64,000 nucleotides of DNA from Marinobacterium zhoushanense (GCF_014641945.1 NZ_BMIJ01000002.1:464091-528090); one strand, 5' to 3'; counted from the stretch's first letter, positions 41,064 through 50,706 are shown. A program made the numbers and translations. The notes: generated by a model from the sequence alone, not told the origin.

Positions 41064-42271
41064 GACCGAGCACCTTGCGACGTAGCACCTTGGGATATAG
41101 CACCATGAGACAGGGCCCCTCGCGCCTGGTTCAGCGCCTCGAGCAGACGGTTGACCTGCTCCTCGGAGTGCGTGGCGGTCAGGGTCACGCGCAGACGGGA
41201 GCTGCCGACAGGGACCGTCGGCGGCCGGATCGCTGTGACATAGATGCCCTGCTGTTCCAGGGCCTGACTGATGCCCAGGGCCTGGTCGGCCTCACCGATC
41301 ACAATGGGCTGGATCGGCGTCGGCGAGTCCATCAGTTCGAAGCCAAGCTCAGCCGCTCCGCGGCGGAACTGGGCAATCAGTTGGTTCAGCTTGTCCCGAC
41401 GCCAACTCTCTTCCCTCACCAGCTTGAGACTGGCCAGTGTGGCCCAGGCCACCGCCGGCGGCATACTGGTGGTGTAGATATAACTGCGCGCGAACTGGAT
41501 CAGCGTTTCGATCAGGGTCTCGCTACCGGCAACGAAGGCCCCAGCGGTACCGAACGCCTTGCCCAGCGTCCCCATCAACACCGGCACCTCATCGATCCCG
41601 AGGCCGAAATGCTCAACACAGCCGCCGCCCTGCTGACCCAGGCAGCCAAAGCCATGGGCATCGTCAACCATCAGCCAACCGCCGGCTTCACGGGTCGCGG
41701 CACTTAGACCGGGCAGGTCGGCGATATCGCCATCCATGCTGAATACACCATCGGTGACCACCAGCTTGCGCCGGGCATCGGTCCTGCCCAGCCGCTGTGT
41801 GAGGCTGTCGACATCGTTGTGTAGATAACGCTGGAAACGGGCACCGCTGAGCAGTCCGCCATCAAGTAGCGAGGCGTGGTTGAGGCGGTCCTCGAACACC
41901 GCATCCTGCTTGTCCAGAAGCGCATTGATGGAGCCCATATTGGCCATGTAGCCGGTGGAGAACAGCAGCGCACGGGGCCGCCCGGTCCACTCGGCCAGCG
42001 CTTCCTCCAGTGCATGATGCGCAGTGGTGTGACCCATCACCAGGTGAGAGGCGCCGCCGCCGACGCCGAAACGTTCGACGCCTTCGATCATCGCCCGTTG
42101 CAACGCGGGATGATTGGCCAGCCCCAGGTAATCGTTGGAGCAGAAAGCCAGGCCGGCTACGCCGTCCACGACCACCTCCGGCCCCTGTGGCGACTGCAGC
42201 AGCCGCCGGCGACGATAGAGATGGGCCGAGCGGCGCTCCTCCAGTGCGGCTTCAAGCTGATCGAATGACAT
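41060..42271 (-). CDS. bioF: 8-amino-7-oxononanoate synthase
   Basis: A PLP enzyme joining pimeloyl-ACP (or CoA) to alanine. [13 protein letters not shown] and [13 protein letters not shown] are N-terminal family motifs, [11 protein letters not shown] is the cofactor-side motif, and [16 protein letters not shown] holds the Schiff-base lysine. It has 403 residues, about 15 more than usual. The extra C-terminus is a repeat of five residues ([15 protein letters not shown]) from a triplicated 15-base unit described separately. The start lies nine bases after bioB. Confidence 0.96.
   Translation of the reverse strand: MSFDQLEAALEERRSAHLYRRRRLLQSPQGPEVVVDGVAGLAFCSNDYLGLANHPALQRAMIEGVERFGVGGGASHLVMGHTTAHHALEEALAEWTGRPRALLFSTGYMANMGSINALLDKQDAVFEDRLNHASLLDGGLLSGARFQRYLHNDVDSLTQRLGRTDARRKLVVTDGVFSMDGDIADLPGLSAATREAGGWLMVDDAHGFGCLGQQGGGCVEHFGLGIDEVPVLMGTLGKAFGTAGAFVAGSETLIETLIQFARSYIYTTSMPPAVAWATLASLKLVREESWRRDKLNQLIAQFRRGAAELGFELMDSPTPIQPIVIGEADQALGISQALEQQGIYVTAIRPPTVPVGSSRLRVTLTATHSEEQVNRLLEALNQARGALSHGAISQGATSQGARS
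41066..41110 (-). repeat. Triplicated 15-bp unit at the bioF 3' end
   Basis: Read on the minus strand, the last codons of bioF are three 15-base units: TCTCATGGTGCTATA, TCCCAAGGTGCTACG and TCGCAAGGTGCTCGG. TCATGA follows, holding the bioF stop and the bioH ATG. Units 2 and 3 each contain CAAGGTG, and the last is the ribosome site of bioH. The repeat keeps frame and lengthens BioF by about ten residues. Confidence 0.85.
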
Positions 42272-42280
42272 CGGCCGGCC

Positions 42281-43330
42281 TCAGTTGGCCGCTTCGTAGA
42301 ACAGTGCGCTGTCCTGCTGCGCCTGCAGATCGCGCGAGATCGCCTGCGCCTGCTCCGCATCGGAGGCTTCGATGCGCTGCTCCATGTTGATACCCAAACG
42401 CTTGAACAGCTGAATATCGCGATGGGTCTCCGGATTAGGTGTGGTCAGCAGGCATTCACCGTAGAAAACGGAGTTGGCACCGGCAAAAAACGCCATCGCC
42501 TGCAGCTCATCCGACATCTGCTCGCGACCTGCAGACAGGCGCACGTGTGACTTGGGCATCATGATACGCGCCACCGCGATATTGCGGATAAACTCCAGCG
42601 GGTCCAGATCCTCCACGTTTTCCAGTGGTGTACCCTCGACCTTGACCAGCATATTGATCGGTACCGACTCCGGCTGCTGCGGCAGGTTGGCCAGTTGGCG
42701 CAGCAATCCGATGCGGTCCCTGGCGGTTTCACCCATACCCAGAATACCGCCGCTGCAGATCTTCATGCCGGCACCGCGCACGTGGCCCAGGGTATCCAGA
42801 CGATCCTGATAGGTGCGTGTGGTGATGATCTTGTCGTAGAACTCCGGCGAGGTGTCCAGGTTGTGGTTGTAGTAGTCCAGTCCGGCCTCGGCCAGCTGTT
42901 GCGCCTGATTCTCCTTAAGCATACCCAGCGTCATGCAGGTCTCCAGGCCCATCTCCTTGACCCCCTTAACCATCTCCAACACGTAGGGCATATCGCGCTC
43001 GGTCGGGTGCTTCCACGCCGCGCCCATGCAGAAACGGGTGGAGCCGGCGTCCTTGGCCTGGCGCGCCTTGGCCAGTACCGCCTCGACCTCCATCAGCCGC
43101 TGCTTTTCCAATCCGGTGTCATAGTGCGCGCTCTGCGGACAGTATTTACAGTCTTCGGGGCAGGAACCGGTCTTGATCGACAAGAGCGTACTGACCTGCA
43201 CCTGATTGGGATCGAAATGCTGGCGGTGGACGCTCTGGGCACGAAACAGCAGGTCGTTGAAAGGCAGCTCGAACAGGGCCCTTACCTCATTTTCGGTCCA
43301 GTCATGACGTACATCGTTATTGGTTTGCAT
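42281..43330 (-). CDS. bioB: Biotin synthase
   Basis: A radical SAM enzyme inserting sulfur into dethiobiotin. It has 349 residues from ATG 43330: [14 protein letters not shown] holds the CxxxCxxC cluster ligands, and [24 protein letters not shown] and [12 protein letters not shown] are typical. The later [10 protein letters not shown] and [26 protein letters not shown] complete the barrel and the [2Fe-2S] arginine/cysteine site. GGGAG lies nine bases before the ATG; an earlier GTG at 43378 would add 16 residues. First gene of bioBFHCD. Confidence 0.97.
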   Translation of the reverse strand: MQTNNDVRHDWTENEVRALFELPFNDLLFRAQSVHRQHFDPNQVQVSTLLSIKTGSCPEDCKYCPQSAHYDTGLEKQRLMEVEAVLAKARQAKDAGSTRFCMGAAWKHPTERDMPYVLEMVKGVKEMGLETCMTLGMLKENQAQQLAEAGLDYYNHNLDTSPEFYDKIITTRTYQDRLDTLGHVRGAGMKICSGGILGMGETARDRIGLLRQLANLPQQPESVPINMLVKVEGTPLENVEDLDPLEFIRNIAVARIMMPKSHVRLSAGREQMSDELQAMAFFAGANSVFYGECLLTTPNPETHRDIQLFKRLGINMEQRIEASDAEQAQAISRDLQAQQDSALFYEAAN

Positions 43331-43409
43331 TGAGTCCGGCTCCCGTTCAGCATATCCGTAATTCTGATCCTGCGGCACGCGCCGGCCCGATCAGAGATAA
43401 TGGGGGTCA

Positions 43410-43437
43410 ATCATAAACTGACAGAGGGAACTGTCAA
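43410..43437 (-). promoter_or_regulatory. Promoter of the bioBFHCD operon
   Basis: On the minus strand a consensus TTGACA (43432-43437), a 16-base spacer and TATGAT (43410-43415). It is strong by sequence and lies about 80 bases before the bioB ATG, back-to-back with comF. Confidence 0.7.
43419..43436. promoter_or_regulatory. Inverted repeat within the bioB promoter, candidate operator
   Basis: TGACAG at 43419-43424 and CTGTCA at 43431-43436 form a 6-6-6 inverted repeat. It covers most of the bioB -35 and spacer and also the ribosome site region of comF. It does not match the known BirA (TTGTAAACC...), BioR or BioQ sites. A repressor bound here would affect both divergent genes. Confidence 0.5.
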
Positions 43438-43440
43438 CTT

Positions 43441-44148
43441 ATGAAAAACATCAAGAGTTACTACAGGTTATTTTTTAACCAATCATGTTATCTCTGCCAG
43501 ACCGCCAGAGCCGATACCTTGGGTCTGTGCGAAGCCTGCCATGCCGACCTACCCTGGCTGATCGGCGCCTGCCGCCGCTGTGCCGAACCCATGCCCACAG
43601 GACTTGCCGGCAGTTCGCTCTGTGCCCGCTGCCAACGACAAGCGCCAGCGTTCGATATCACCCACGCCGCTTTTCTTTATGCCTTTCCGATCAGCCAATT
43701 GATCCCGGCGATCAAATATCTGCGTCGCCCGGAGGCCCTGGGCTGGCTCAGCCTGATATTTGCACAGCTGCTGCGTGACCGCATCGAACAGCCACCCAAG
43801 ATGCTGCTGCCCGTCCCCATGCATCCCTGGCGCACCACGTTGCGCGGTTTCAATCAGGCCGAGTTGATCGCTGCACAGCTCGGTCGGCACCTGGGAATTC
43901 CGGTACGCAGCGAGCTGCTGCGCAAGCGCCGCACCACCCTGCAGCAAGCACGGCTGAACAGAGCGTCTCGCGGTACCAATCTGGCCGGCAGCTTCAAACT
44001 GCTGCAGCCGGTGCCCGAGCATGTGGCGGTCGTCGACGACGTAATGACCACCGGCAGTACTGCCGAGGAGCTGGCCCGGCTGCTGAAAATGGCCGGCGCC
44101 AGACGGGTGGAGATCTGGGTGCTGGCGCGCACGCCGTCAAAGGGCTGA
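43441..44148 (+). CDS. ComF family phosphoribosyltransferase-like protein
   Basis: The protein has 235 residues. An N-terminal zinc-finger-like part (CYLCQTARADTLGLCEACHADL, CRRCAEPMP, CARC) holds four Cys pairs, and is followed by a type I PRT domain with MHPWRTTLRGFNQAELIA, TLQQARLNRASRGTNL and the PRPP loop VAVVDDVMTTGSTAEELARLL. ComF is needed for DNA uptake in competent bacteria and the comEA gene at 3158 is also present, though widespread in non-competent species. Divergent from bioB (GntX position in E. coli). Confidence 0.93.
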   Translation: MKNIKSYYRLFFNQSCYLCQTARADTLGLCEACHADLPWLIGACRRCAEPMPTGLAGSSLCARCQRQAPAFDITHAAFLYAFPISQLIPAIKYLRRPEALGWLSLIFAQLLRDRIEQPPKMLLPVPMHPWRTTLRGFNQAELIAAQLGRHLGIPVRSELLRKRRTTLQQARLNRASRGTNLAGSFKLLQPVPEHVAVVDDVMTTGSTAEELARLLKMAGARRVEIWVLARTPSKG

Positions 44149-44208
44149 TGCAGTCTTGACCGAGCTTGGTTAGACTTCACCGCGTACACTTTTGTCATCG
44201 GAGCGGCA

Positions 44209-45849
44209 ATGACCCTGGATATGCTGGGCCAACTGATTGGCGGTATCGGCCTGTTCCTGCTCGGCATGCAGCTGATGACCATCGGCCTCAAGCAGGCTGC
44301 CGGTCGATCGCTGAAACGAGCCCTGGTAGCGGCAACCAAATCGAAACTGCGTGGACTGCTCTCCGGAACACTGATCACCGCTGCGGTGCAATCCTCCAGC
44401 GCGGTCACCGTCGCCACCCTGGGCTTCGTCAACGCCGGCCTGTTGACCCTGGGACAATCGATTGCCGTTATCTACGGTTGCAACATCGGCACCACAATGA
44501 CCGGCTGGCTGGTGGCGCTGATCGGCTTCAAGATCAAGATCAGCGCCTTCGCGCTGCCGATGATCGGCGCCGGCATGGTGGCACGCACCGTCAGCAAGAA
44601 CGGTCGTCTGGGCCACGTTGGTACCGCTCTGGCCGGCTTCGGTCTGTTTTTTATCGGCCTGGATTTTCTGCGCAGCAGCTTCGATGGCATCTCGGAGCAG
44701 GTTCCGCTGAACGAGATCGGCAACAGCCCGCTGGCGCTGACGCTGTTTGTGCTGGCCGGCTTCGTCCTCACCTTCCTGATGCAGGCCTCGGCAGCGGTCA
44801 TGGCGATCGCGCTGTCGCTGGTGCATACCGGATCGATCACTCTGTCGGCTGCGGCGGCGCTGGTGATCGGTGCCAATGTCGGCACCACCACCACCGCTCT
44901 GCTCGCGTCGATCGGCGCAACCCCGAGCGCAAAACGGATCTCCGCCGCCCATGTGCTGTTCAACCTGCTCACCGGCGCGGTGGGCCTGCTATTTCTGATA
45001 CTGCTGGCGGGCTGGCTCGACCACCTGGACCCTCAACGCTTCGACCTGGTGTCGCTGCTGGCGCTGTACCATACCCTGTTCAACCTGACCGGCGTGGCAA
45101 TGATCTGGCCGCTGACCGACCGCATGGAAACTTTTTTGCTGAAGCGCTTCCGCAGCCAGGAAGAGGATGAGGCGCAGCCTCATTTCTTGGACGCCAACAT
45201 CCTGACCACTCCCTCTCTGGCGGTCGAGGCGCTGAACCGGGAGCTGGCCCGGGTTAGCCAGCACTGCTCGCGCATGGTCCGGGAGGCGATCAGCGCCGAA
45301 ACGCCCAATCAAGCCAGACTGGAAGCCCAGGCACAGGGGATCTATCAACTGGTCGGCAAGATCAGCGAGTTCAACCAGGAGCTGGCACGGCAGAATCTCA
45401 GTATGGAGATCAGCGAGACGCTGCCGATTTCGCTCAGGGTTGCCCGCTATTACAGCGAGATGGCGCGCCTCTCCGCCCATATGCCCGAGTACCACGCGGT
45501 ATTCGAACAGCTGCAGCAAAGCGGCATGCGCAAACAGCTGTTCCTGTTCCAACAGGCGGTGATCCGCCTGGTCGATCTGGCCGAGGTCAATGAAGAGAGC
45601 AGCACCCAGGGCTACCAGAGCCACCAGTTGATGCGCGACGTGCATCAACTTTATCAACAACTGAAAGAGAGCCTGCTGAAGGAGACCGTGATGGGCCATA
45701 TTGGGGCGGAGGAGAGCATGGCGCTACTGGATGCCTGCAGCCAGCTGCAGCGCCTCGCCGAACAGGCGGAGAAGGCCTCCAGCCACTGGAGCAGCACGCT
45801 GCCGATCATGCATCGTGACCCACTGGTAGAGGAGCCGGCCAAAGGATGA
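44209..45849 (+). CDS. Na/Pi cotransporter family protein with PhoU-like C-terminus
   Basis: The protein has 546 residues. Roughly the first 310 form membrane segments in two repeats, carrying TAAVQSSSAVTVATLGFV and its counterpart LMQASAAVMAIALSLVH, the Q-S-S type motif of Na/phosphate cotransporters. The last 230 residues are a PhoU-like helical domain. GGAG lies before the ATG. The TGA overlaps the next start (ATGA), so the downstream exporter is translationally coupled. Direction of transport is not shown by the sequence. Confidence 0.9.
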   Translation: MTLDMLGQLIGGIGLFLLGMQLMTIGLKQAAGRSLKRALVAATKSKLRGLLSGTLITAAVQSSSAVTVATLGFVNAGLLTLGQSIAVIYGCNIGTTMTGWLVALIGFKIKISAFALPMIGAGMVARTVSKNGRLGHVGTALAGFGLFFIGLDFLRSSFDGISEQVPLNEIGNSPLALTLFVLAGFVLTFLMQASAAVMAIALSLVHTGSITLSAAAALVIGANVGTTTTALLASIGATPSAKRISAAHVLFNLLTGAVGLLFLILLAGWLDHLDPQRFDLVSLLALYHTLFNLTGVAMIWPLTDRMETFLLKRFRSQEEDEAQPHFLDANILTTPSLAVEALNRELARVSQHCSRMVREAISAETPNQARLEAQAQGIYQLVGKISEFNQELARQNLSMEISETLPISLRVARYYSEMARLSAHMPEYHAVFEQLQQSGMRKQLFLFQQAVIRLVDLAEVNEESSTQGYQSHQLMRDVHQLYQQLKESLLKETVMGHIGAEESMALLDACSQLQRLAEQAEKASSHWSSTLPIMHRDPLVEEPAKG

Positions 45850-46592
45850 TTACCGACCCCCTGTTCTACGTGGCCGCGATTCCGGCGATTCTGATCGTCG
45901 GCATCTCCAAAGGCGGTTTCGGCGGCGGCTTGGGCATGGTCGCCGTGCCTCTTATGGCACTGGTGATCAGTCCGATACAGGCCGCTGCGATAATGCTGCC
46001 GATCCTCTGCCTGATGGATCTGGCGGCGATGTGGAGCTTCCGCGGCAAGTTCGACCGCTCCCTGCTGAAGGTGCTGATTCCGGCGGCCCTGATCGGTATC
46101 CTGATCGGCGCACTGAGCTTCCGCTACCTGAGCGAGCAGCACCTGAAGTTCATCATCGGCGGTATTGCGGTGCTGTTCACGTTGAACTACTGGCTGCGCC
46201 CGGGCAGCAATACGCCTCGTCAGCCCAGCACCCTGCGCGGCGGTTTCTGGGGCATATTGACCGGCTTTACCAGTTTCAGCGTGCATGCCGGAGGGCCGCC
46301 ACTGAACATCTACCTGCTGCCACTGCGGCTGGAAAAGAGCATCTTTATCGGCACCACCATCATCATGTTCGCGGCGATCAACTATCTGAAACTGATCCCC
46401 TACGCACTGCTTGGACAGTTCGATAGCGCCAACCTGTCGACCTCGGCAATCCTTGCCCTGCTGGCCCCCATTGGCGTACGCCTGGGCTACTGGATGCACC
46501 ACCGTATCAATCAGACCTGGTTCTATCGTATCTGCTTTGGTTTCCTGTTCCTGACCGGCACCAAACTGCTCTACGATGCCTTTACCGGATGA
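45846..46592 (+). CDS. Sulfite exporter TauE/SafE family protein
   Basis: The protein has 248 residues and about eight hydrophobic segments. VGISKGGFGGGLGMVAVPLMAL is the conserved glycine-rich opening of the family, and TGFTSFSVHAGGPPLNIYLLPL is its second-half counterpart. Family members export sulfite, sulfonates or related anions. It overlaps the Na/Pi gene by four bases and trmO by four bases, so the three are translated as one coupled unit. Confidence 0.9.
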   Translation: MITDPLFYVAAIPAILIVGISKGGFGGGLGMVAVPLMALVISPIQAAAIMLPILCLMDLAAMWSFRGKFDRSLLKVLIPAALIGILIGALSFRYLSEQHLKFIIGGIAVLFTLNYWLRPGSNTPRQPSTLRGGFWGILTGFTSFSVHAGGPPLNIYLLPLRLEKSIFIGTTIIMFAAINYLKLIPYALLGQFDSANLSTSAILALLAPIGVRLGYWMHHRINQTWFYRICFGFLFLTGTKLLYDAFTG

Positions 46593-47302
46593 CAACGATG
46601 CACAACCCCATCAACATGACACCGATCGGCATTATCCACAGTGCCTTCAATGAAAAGTTCGGCATTCCAAGACAGCCCGGACTGGCCGAGTCGCTCAGCG
46701 CCACCATCGAACTCTACCCCGAGTTCGGTTCTCCCGAGGCGGTACGGGGACTTGAGGAGGCCAGCCATATCTGGCTGATCTTCCTGTTCAGCGCCACCGC
46801 CGACCAGGGCTGGAAACCGACCGTACGCCCGCCACGTTTGGGTGGTAACAAGCGGCTGGGCGTGTTCGCCTCCCGCTCCCCTTTCCGCCCCAATCCGATC
46901 GGGCTATCGCCGGTGGAACTGATCGCGATCCGCCAGCAGGGCAACAGGGTATTGCTGGAGGTGCGCGGCGCCGACCTGCTCGACGGCACTCCGATCCTCG
47001 ACATAAAACCCTACCTGCCCTACTCCGACGCGCTGCCCGAGGCCCGCTTCACCCTGGCCGAGAAGATTGAAACCCTGGACCTGCCGATCAACTGGGCGTC
47101 CGAGGCCCATGAAGCCCTGGCCAGATTCAGCCGGCAGCTAAATCAGCCGCTGGAACAGCAGATCGCCGATGTACTGCGCTGCGACCCGCGCCCGGCCTAC
47201 CAGCGCGATCCCGAGCGGATCTACGGCATCACCCTGCACGGATTGAACATCCGTTTTCGCATCACCGAACAGACGATCGAGGTGCTGGAACTTAACGCCT
47301 GA
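46589..47302 (+). CDS. trmO: tRNA (N6-threonylcarbamoyladenosine(37)-N6)-methyltransferase TrmO
   Basis: The protein has 237 residues. The TsaA-type beta barrel is seen in MTPIGIIHSAFNEKFGIPRQPG, ASHIWLIFLFS, GVFASRSPFRPNPIGLSPVEL and DGTPILDIKPYLPYSDA. A smaller C-terminal domain with RPAYQRDPERIYG follows, as in E. coli TrmO, which methylates t6A37 in tRNA-Thr(GGU). Starts at an ATGA overlap; second and third in-frame ATGs at 46598 and 46616 are possible. Confidence 0.94.
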   Translation: MTTMHNPINMTPIGIIHSAFNEKFGIPRQPGLAESLSATIELYPEFGSPEAVRGLEEASHIWLIFLFSATADQGWKPTVRPPRLGGNKRLGVFASRSPFRPNPIGLSPVELIAIRQQGNRVLLEVRGADLLDGTPILDIKPYLPYSDALPEARFTLAEKIETLDLPINWASEAHEALARFSRQLNQPLEQQIADVLRCDPRPAYQRDPERIYGITLHGLNIRFRITEQTIEVLELNA

Positions 47303-47394
47303 GTCTTGCGGTCAAAACTTTTATCGCTTACCCCCTGTGCTAGACTCGCGCACCGAGCCGTGAAACTCGTTGAACCCAAACAACAGGTAGCAGC

Positions 47395-48684
47395 ATGCCG
47401 CTAACGTCCGAACAACTCGCCTTCGATCAACAGCATATCTGGCACCCCTACTCCTCGATGATCAATCCGCCGCCGATGGTGCCGGTGGAATCGGCCTCCG
47501 GCGTGCGGATCAGGCTCAGCGACGGGCGCGAGCTGATCGACGGCATGGCCTCCTGGTGGTCGGTAATCCACGGTTATAACCACCCCAGCCTCAATGCCGC
47601 CGCACACGCCCAGATCGACCGGGTCGCCCACGTCATGTTCGGCGGCCTGACCCACGAGCCGGCCATCGAGCTGAGCCGCAAGCTGGTGCAGATGACGCCG
47701 GCGGGGCTGGACCGCGTGTTTCTGGCCGATTCCGGCTCGGTAGCCGTAGAGGTCGCGATGAAGATGGCGATCCAGTACTGGCACGCCCGAGGCAAGCCGG
47801 GCAAACACAAGCTGGTGGCGCTGCAAAACGGCTATCATGGCGACACTTTCGGCGCCATGTCGGTGTGCGATCCGGTCACCGGCATGCATGAGCTGTTCAG
47901 TGGCGTACTGGCCCAGCAGGTCCATATCCCGCGCCCGGCCACCCGCTTTGGCCAGCCGCTGATCGACGGCGATTGCGATGCGCTAGAGCAGACGCTGCGC
48001 GAGCATGGCGACGAGATTGCAGCGCTGATTGTCGAGCCGATCGTGCAGGGCGCCGGCGGCATGTACTTCTACTCACCGGAGTGGCTGAAACAGGCCCGTA
48101 TCCTCTGTGATCGCTACGAGGTACTGCTGATCGCGGACGAGATCGCCACCGGCTTTGGCCGTAGCGGCAAGCTGTTTGCCTGCGAGCACGCCGGTATCAG
48201 CCCGGACATCCTCTGCCTGGGCAAGGCGCTGACCGGTGGCTACATGACCCTGTCCGCCACCCTGACCACCGCCCATATCGGCGAGACGATCTCCGCCGGG
48301 GGCGCCGGCTGCTTCATGCACGGCCCCACCTTCATGGGCAATCCGTTGGCCTGCGCGGTCGCCAACGCCAGCCTGACGCTGCTGCAGGAGCAGGACTGGC
48401 AAGCCGAGGTCAGCCGCATCGAAACCCGGCTAACGGCCAGCCTGTCACCCGCTGCCAGCCTGAGCGGCGTTGCCGATGTCCGCGTACTGGGTGCTATCGG
48501 AGTGATCGAACTGCATGAAGCGGTCTCGCTGGCCAGCGTGCAACCACTGTTTGTCGAACAGGGGATCTGGGTCAGACCGTTCGGCAAACTGGTCTACGTG
48601 ATGCCGCCCTACGTGATGAGCAATGCGGATCTCGACACCCTGTGCAGCGGAATCATTCAGGTTCTGAACGCCCTGGAAGGCTGA
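47395..48684 (+). CDS. bioA: Adenosylmethionine-8-amino-7-oxononanoate aminotransferase
   Basis: Transfers the amino group of S-adenosylmethionine to KAPA to give DAPA, which BioD uses. WHPYSSMINPPP is the N-terminal hallmark, GMASWWSVIHGYNHP follows, LVALQNGYHGDTFGAMSVCD precedes the cofactor site, and LCLGKALTGGYMTLSATL holds the PLP lysine. The protein has 429 residues. It is separated from the bioBFHCD operon by about 4 kb and lies on the opposite strand with an independent upstream gap. Confidence 0.96.
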   Translation: MPLTSEQLAFDQQHIWHPYSSMINPPPMVPVESASGVRIRLSDGRELIDGMASWWSVIHGYNHPSLNAAAHAQIDRVAHVMFGGLTHEPAIELSRKLVQMTPAGLDRVFLADSGSVAVEVAMKMAIQYWHARGKPGKHKLVALQNGYHGDTFGAMSVCDPVTGMHELFSGVLAQQVHIPRPATRFGQPLIDGDCDALEQTLREHGDEIAALIVEPIVQGAGGMYFYSPEWLKQARILCDRYEVLLIADEIATGFGRSGKLFACEHAGISPDILCLGKALTGGYMTLSATLTTAHIGETISAGGAGCFMHGPTFMGNPLACAVANASLTLLQEQDWQAEVSRIETRLTASLSPAASLSGVADVRVLGAIGVIELHEAVSLASVQPLFVEQGIWVRPFGKLVYVMPPYVMSNADLDTLCSGIIQVLNALEG

Positions 48685-48758
48685 TTTCAGGGCTGCCAGG
48701 GCTCGTCGTTTTGCGCTAGTCTATTCGCAGTGAGTGTGTTTTTTTACAGGAGAGATGC

Positions 48759-49196
48759 ATGGCGCGCATTCGTATCGACATGCCGGAGAACTATCTGTTC
48801 AGCACCGAGATCCCGGTGCGCATCAGCGATATCAACTACGGTGGCCACCTGGGCAATGACGCCGTCTTGGCGATGTTGCACGAAGCACGAATCCGTTTCC
48901 TGCGTCACTACCACTATACCGAGATGGATATCGAGGGCGTAGGTCTGGTGATGTCCGATTCGGCCATCGTCTACAAGGCGGAAGGGTTTTACGGCGACAG
49001 CATCCAGGTTGACGTCACGGTGGGTGATTTCAACAAGTATGGCTGCGATATGTTCTACCTGCTGACCAACAAGAAAACCGCCGTCGAGGTGGCTCACGCC
49101 AAGACCGGCATCGTGTTCTTCGATTACGAAGCACGCAAAATCAGCCCGATTCCGGCGGGCTTTCGCGACCACATGGTGAAAATCACCGAGCGCTGA
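48759..49196 (+). CDS. Acyl-CoA thioesterase, hotdog (4HBT) family
   Basis: The protein has 145 residues and one hotdog fold: DINYGGHLGNDAVLAMLHEARIRFLRHY is the first-half signature, with the position normally held by the catalytic Asp or Asn, and SAIVYKAEGFYGDSIQVDVTVGDF the second. Similar to the YbgC/FadM group that hydrolyses acyl-CoA. AGGAGA precedes the ATG. Convergent with dnaB, 24 bases between the stops. Substrate length is not predictable. Confidence 0.88.
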   Translation: MARIRIDMPENYLFSTEIPVRISDINYGGHLGNDAVLAMLHEARIRFLRHYHYTEMDIEGVGLVMSDSAIVYKAEGFYGDSIQVDVTVGDFNKYGCDMFYLLTNKKTAVEVAHAKTGIVFFDYEARKISPIPAGFRDHMVKITER

Positions 49197-49220
49197 GCCC
49201 GGCAGACGGCACGTCCGGAC

Positions 49221-50606
49221 TTACTCGTCCGGGCCGTAGTCGTAGCTGTGCGCCAGGTTTTCGAAACGGGTGTATTTACCGATGAAGGCCAGGCGCGTGG
49301 TACCGATCGGACCGTTACGCTGCTTACCGATGATGATCTCGGCCACCCCCTTCTCGGGACTGTCTTCGTTGTACACCTCATCGCGGTAGATAAACATGAT
49401 CACGTCGGCGTCCTGCTCGATGGCGCCCGATTCACGCAGATCCGAGTTGACCGGACGCTTGTTGGGCCGCTGCTCCAACGATCGGTTCAACTGTGACAAC
49501 GCCACCACCGGACACTCCATCTCCTTGGCCAGCGCCTTCAGCGAGCGCGAGATCTCGGAGATCTCCTGGGTACGCCCCTCGCTCTTGCCGTTCTTCATCG
49601 ACATCAGCTGCAGGTAGTCGACCATGATCAGGCCCAGCTCTCCATGCTCGCGCACGATACGGCGGGCGCGAGCACGCATTTCGTTGGGGCTGATGCCCGG
49701 CTGGTCATCGATATACAGCGGCTTGTTCTTGAGCATATTGACCGCCGCCGTCAGTCGCGGCCAGTCATCCTCCTCCAACTGACCGCTGCGCACCTTGGTC
49801 TGGTCGATACGGCCGAGTGAGGAGAGCATACGCGACACCAGCTGATCCGCCGGCATCTCGAGACTGAACACCAGCACCGGCTTGTTGGTGCCCATCAACG
49901 CGTTCTCCACCAGGTTCATCGAGAAGGTGGTCTTACCCATGGAGGGTCGCGCGGCCACGATGATCAGGTCCGATGGCTGCAGACCGCCGGTGCGCGCATC
50001 CAAGTCGTCGAAGCCGGTGGTGGTACCGGTCATCGCATCGGAGTTGTTGAACAGGTGGTCGATGCGATCCACCGCTTTCTTCAGCAGCGGGTTGATCGGC
50101 TCGGGGCCGCCCTGGTTGGGACGGTTCTCGGCGATCTTGAAGATCTTCTGCTCCGCCTCGTTGAGGATCTCCTCGGACGCACGCCCTTCCGGGAAAAAGG
50201 CGTTATCGGCGATCTCGTTTGCCACCTCGATCATCTGCCGCAGCAGCGCACGGTCACGCACGATCTCGGAGTAGGCGCGGATGTTGGACACGCTGGGTGT
50301 GTTGCGCGCCAGCGATACCAGGTACTCCAGCCCTCCGGCCTGCTCCAGCTCGGCGGTGCGGTCCAGCTCTTCAGACAGCGTGACCACGTCGATCGGTCGG
50401 CCATCGTCGACCAGCTTCTGCATGGTGCGATAGATCGAGCGGTGATTACCGCTGTAGAAATGCTGCTCAAGCACCACCTCGGCCACCGTGTCCCAGGCGT
50501 TGTTATCCAACATCAGGCCGCCGAGCACCGACTGCTCCGCCTCCATCGAGTAGGGCGGCACCTTAGCGCGCTCAAGCTCTTCGTCGTTCAGTTCCGCAAT
50601 ATCCAC
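49221..50606 (-). CDS. dnaB: Replicative DNA helicase
   Basis: The protein has 461 residues. The N-terminal domain opens with PPYSMEAEQSVLGGLMLDNNAWD, and the RecA-like motor follows with Walker A VAARPSMGKTTFSMNL, Walker B LGLIMVDYLQLM and RSLKALAKEMECPVVALSQLNR. The start is GTG at 50604-50606 with a weak ribosome site. No intein is seen. The gene lies downstream of the rpsF-rpsR-rplI operon, the common order. Confidence 0.98.
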   Translation of the reverse strand: MDIAELNDEELERAKVPPYSMEAEQSVLGGLMLDNNAWDTVAEVVLEQHFYSGNHRSIYRTMQKLVDDGRPIDVVTLSEELDRTAELEQAGGLEYLVSLARNTPSVSNIRAYSEIVRDRALLRQMIEVANEIADNAFFPEGRASEEILNEAEQKIFKIAENRPNQGGPEPINPLLKKAVDRIDHLFNNSDAMTGTTTGFDDLDARTGGLQPSDLIIVAARPSMGKTTFSMNLVENALMGTNKPVLVFSLEMPADQLVSRMLSSLGRIDQTKVRSGQLEEDDWPRLTAAVNMLKNKPLYIDDQPGISPNEMRARARRIVREHGELGLIMVDYLQLMSMKNGKSEGRTQEISEISRSLKALAKEMECPVVALSQLNRSLEQRPNKRPVNSDLRESGAIEQDADVIMFIYRDEVYNEDSPEKGVAEIIIGKQRNGPIGTTRLAFIGKYTRFENLAHSYDYGPDE

Positions 50607-50706
50607 AACCGCTTATCCGTATCGTTAATTCAGCCGGTCTACCAGAGACCAGACAAGCTAGTCTACTGACTCAAGCCCGCCGGCAAAAGGGCAAATTACA
50701 GGCACA

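Noticed and set aside
43410..43437. BirA operator at the bioB promoter
   Set aside because: The known BirA half sites TTGTAAACC and GGTTTACAA are absent; the inverted repeat found has different arms and spacing.
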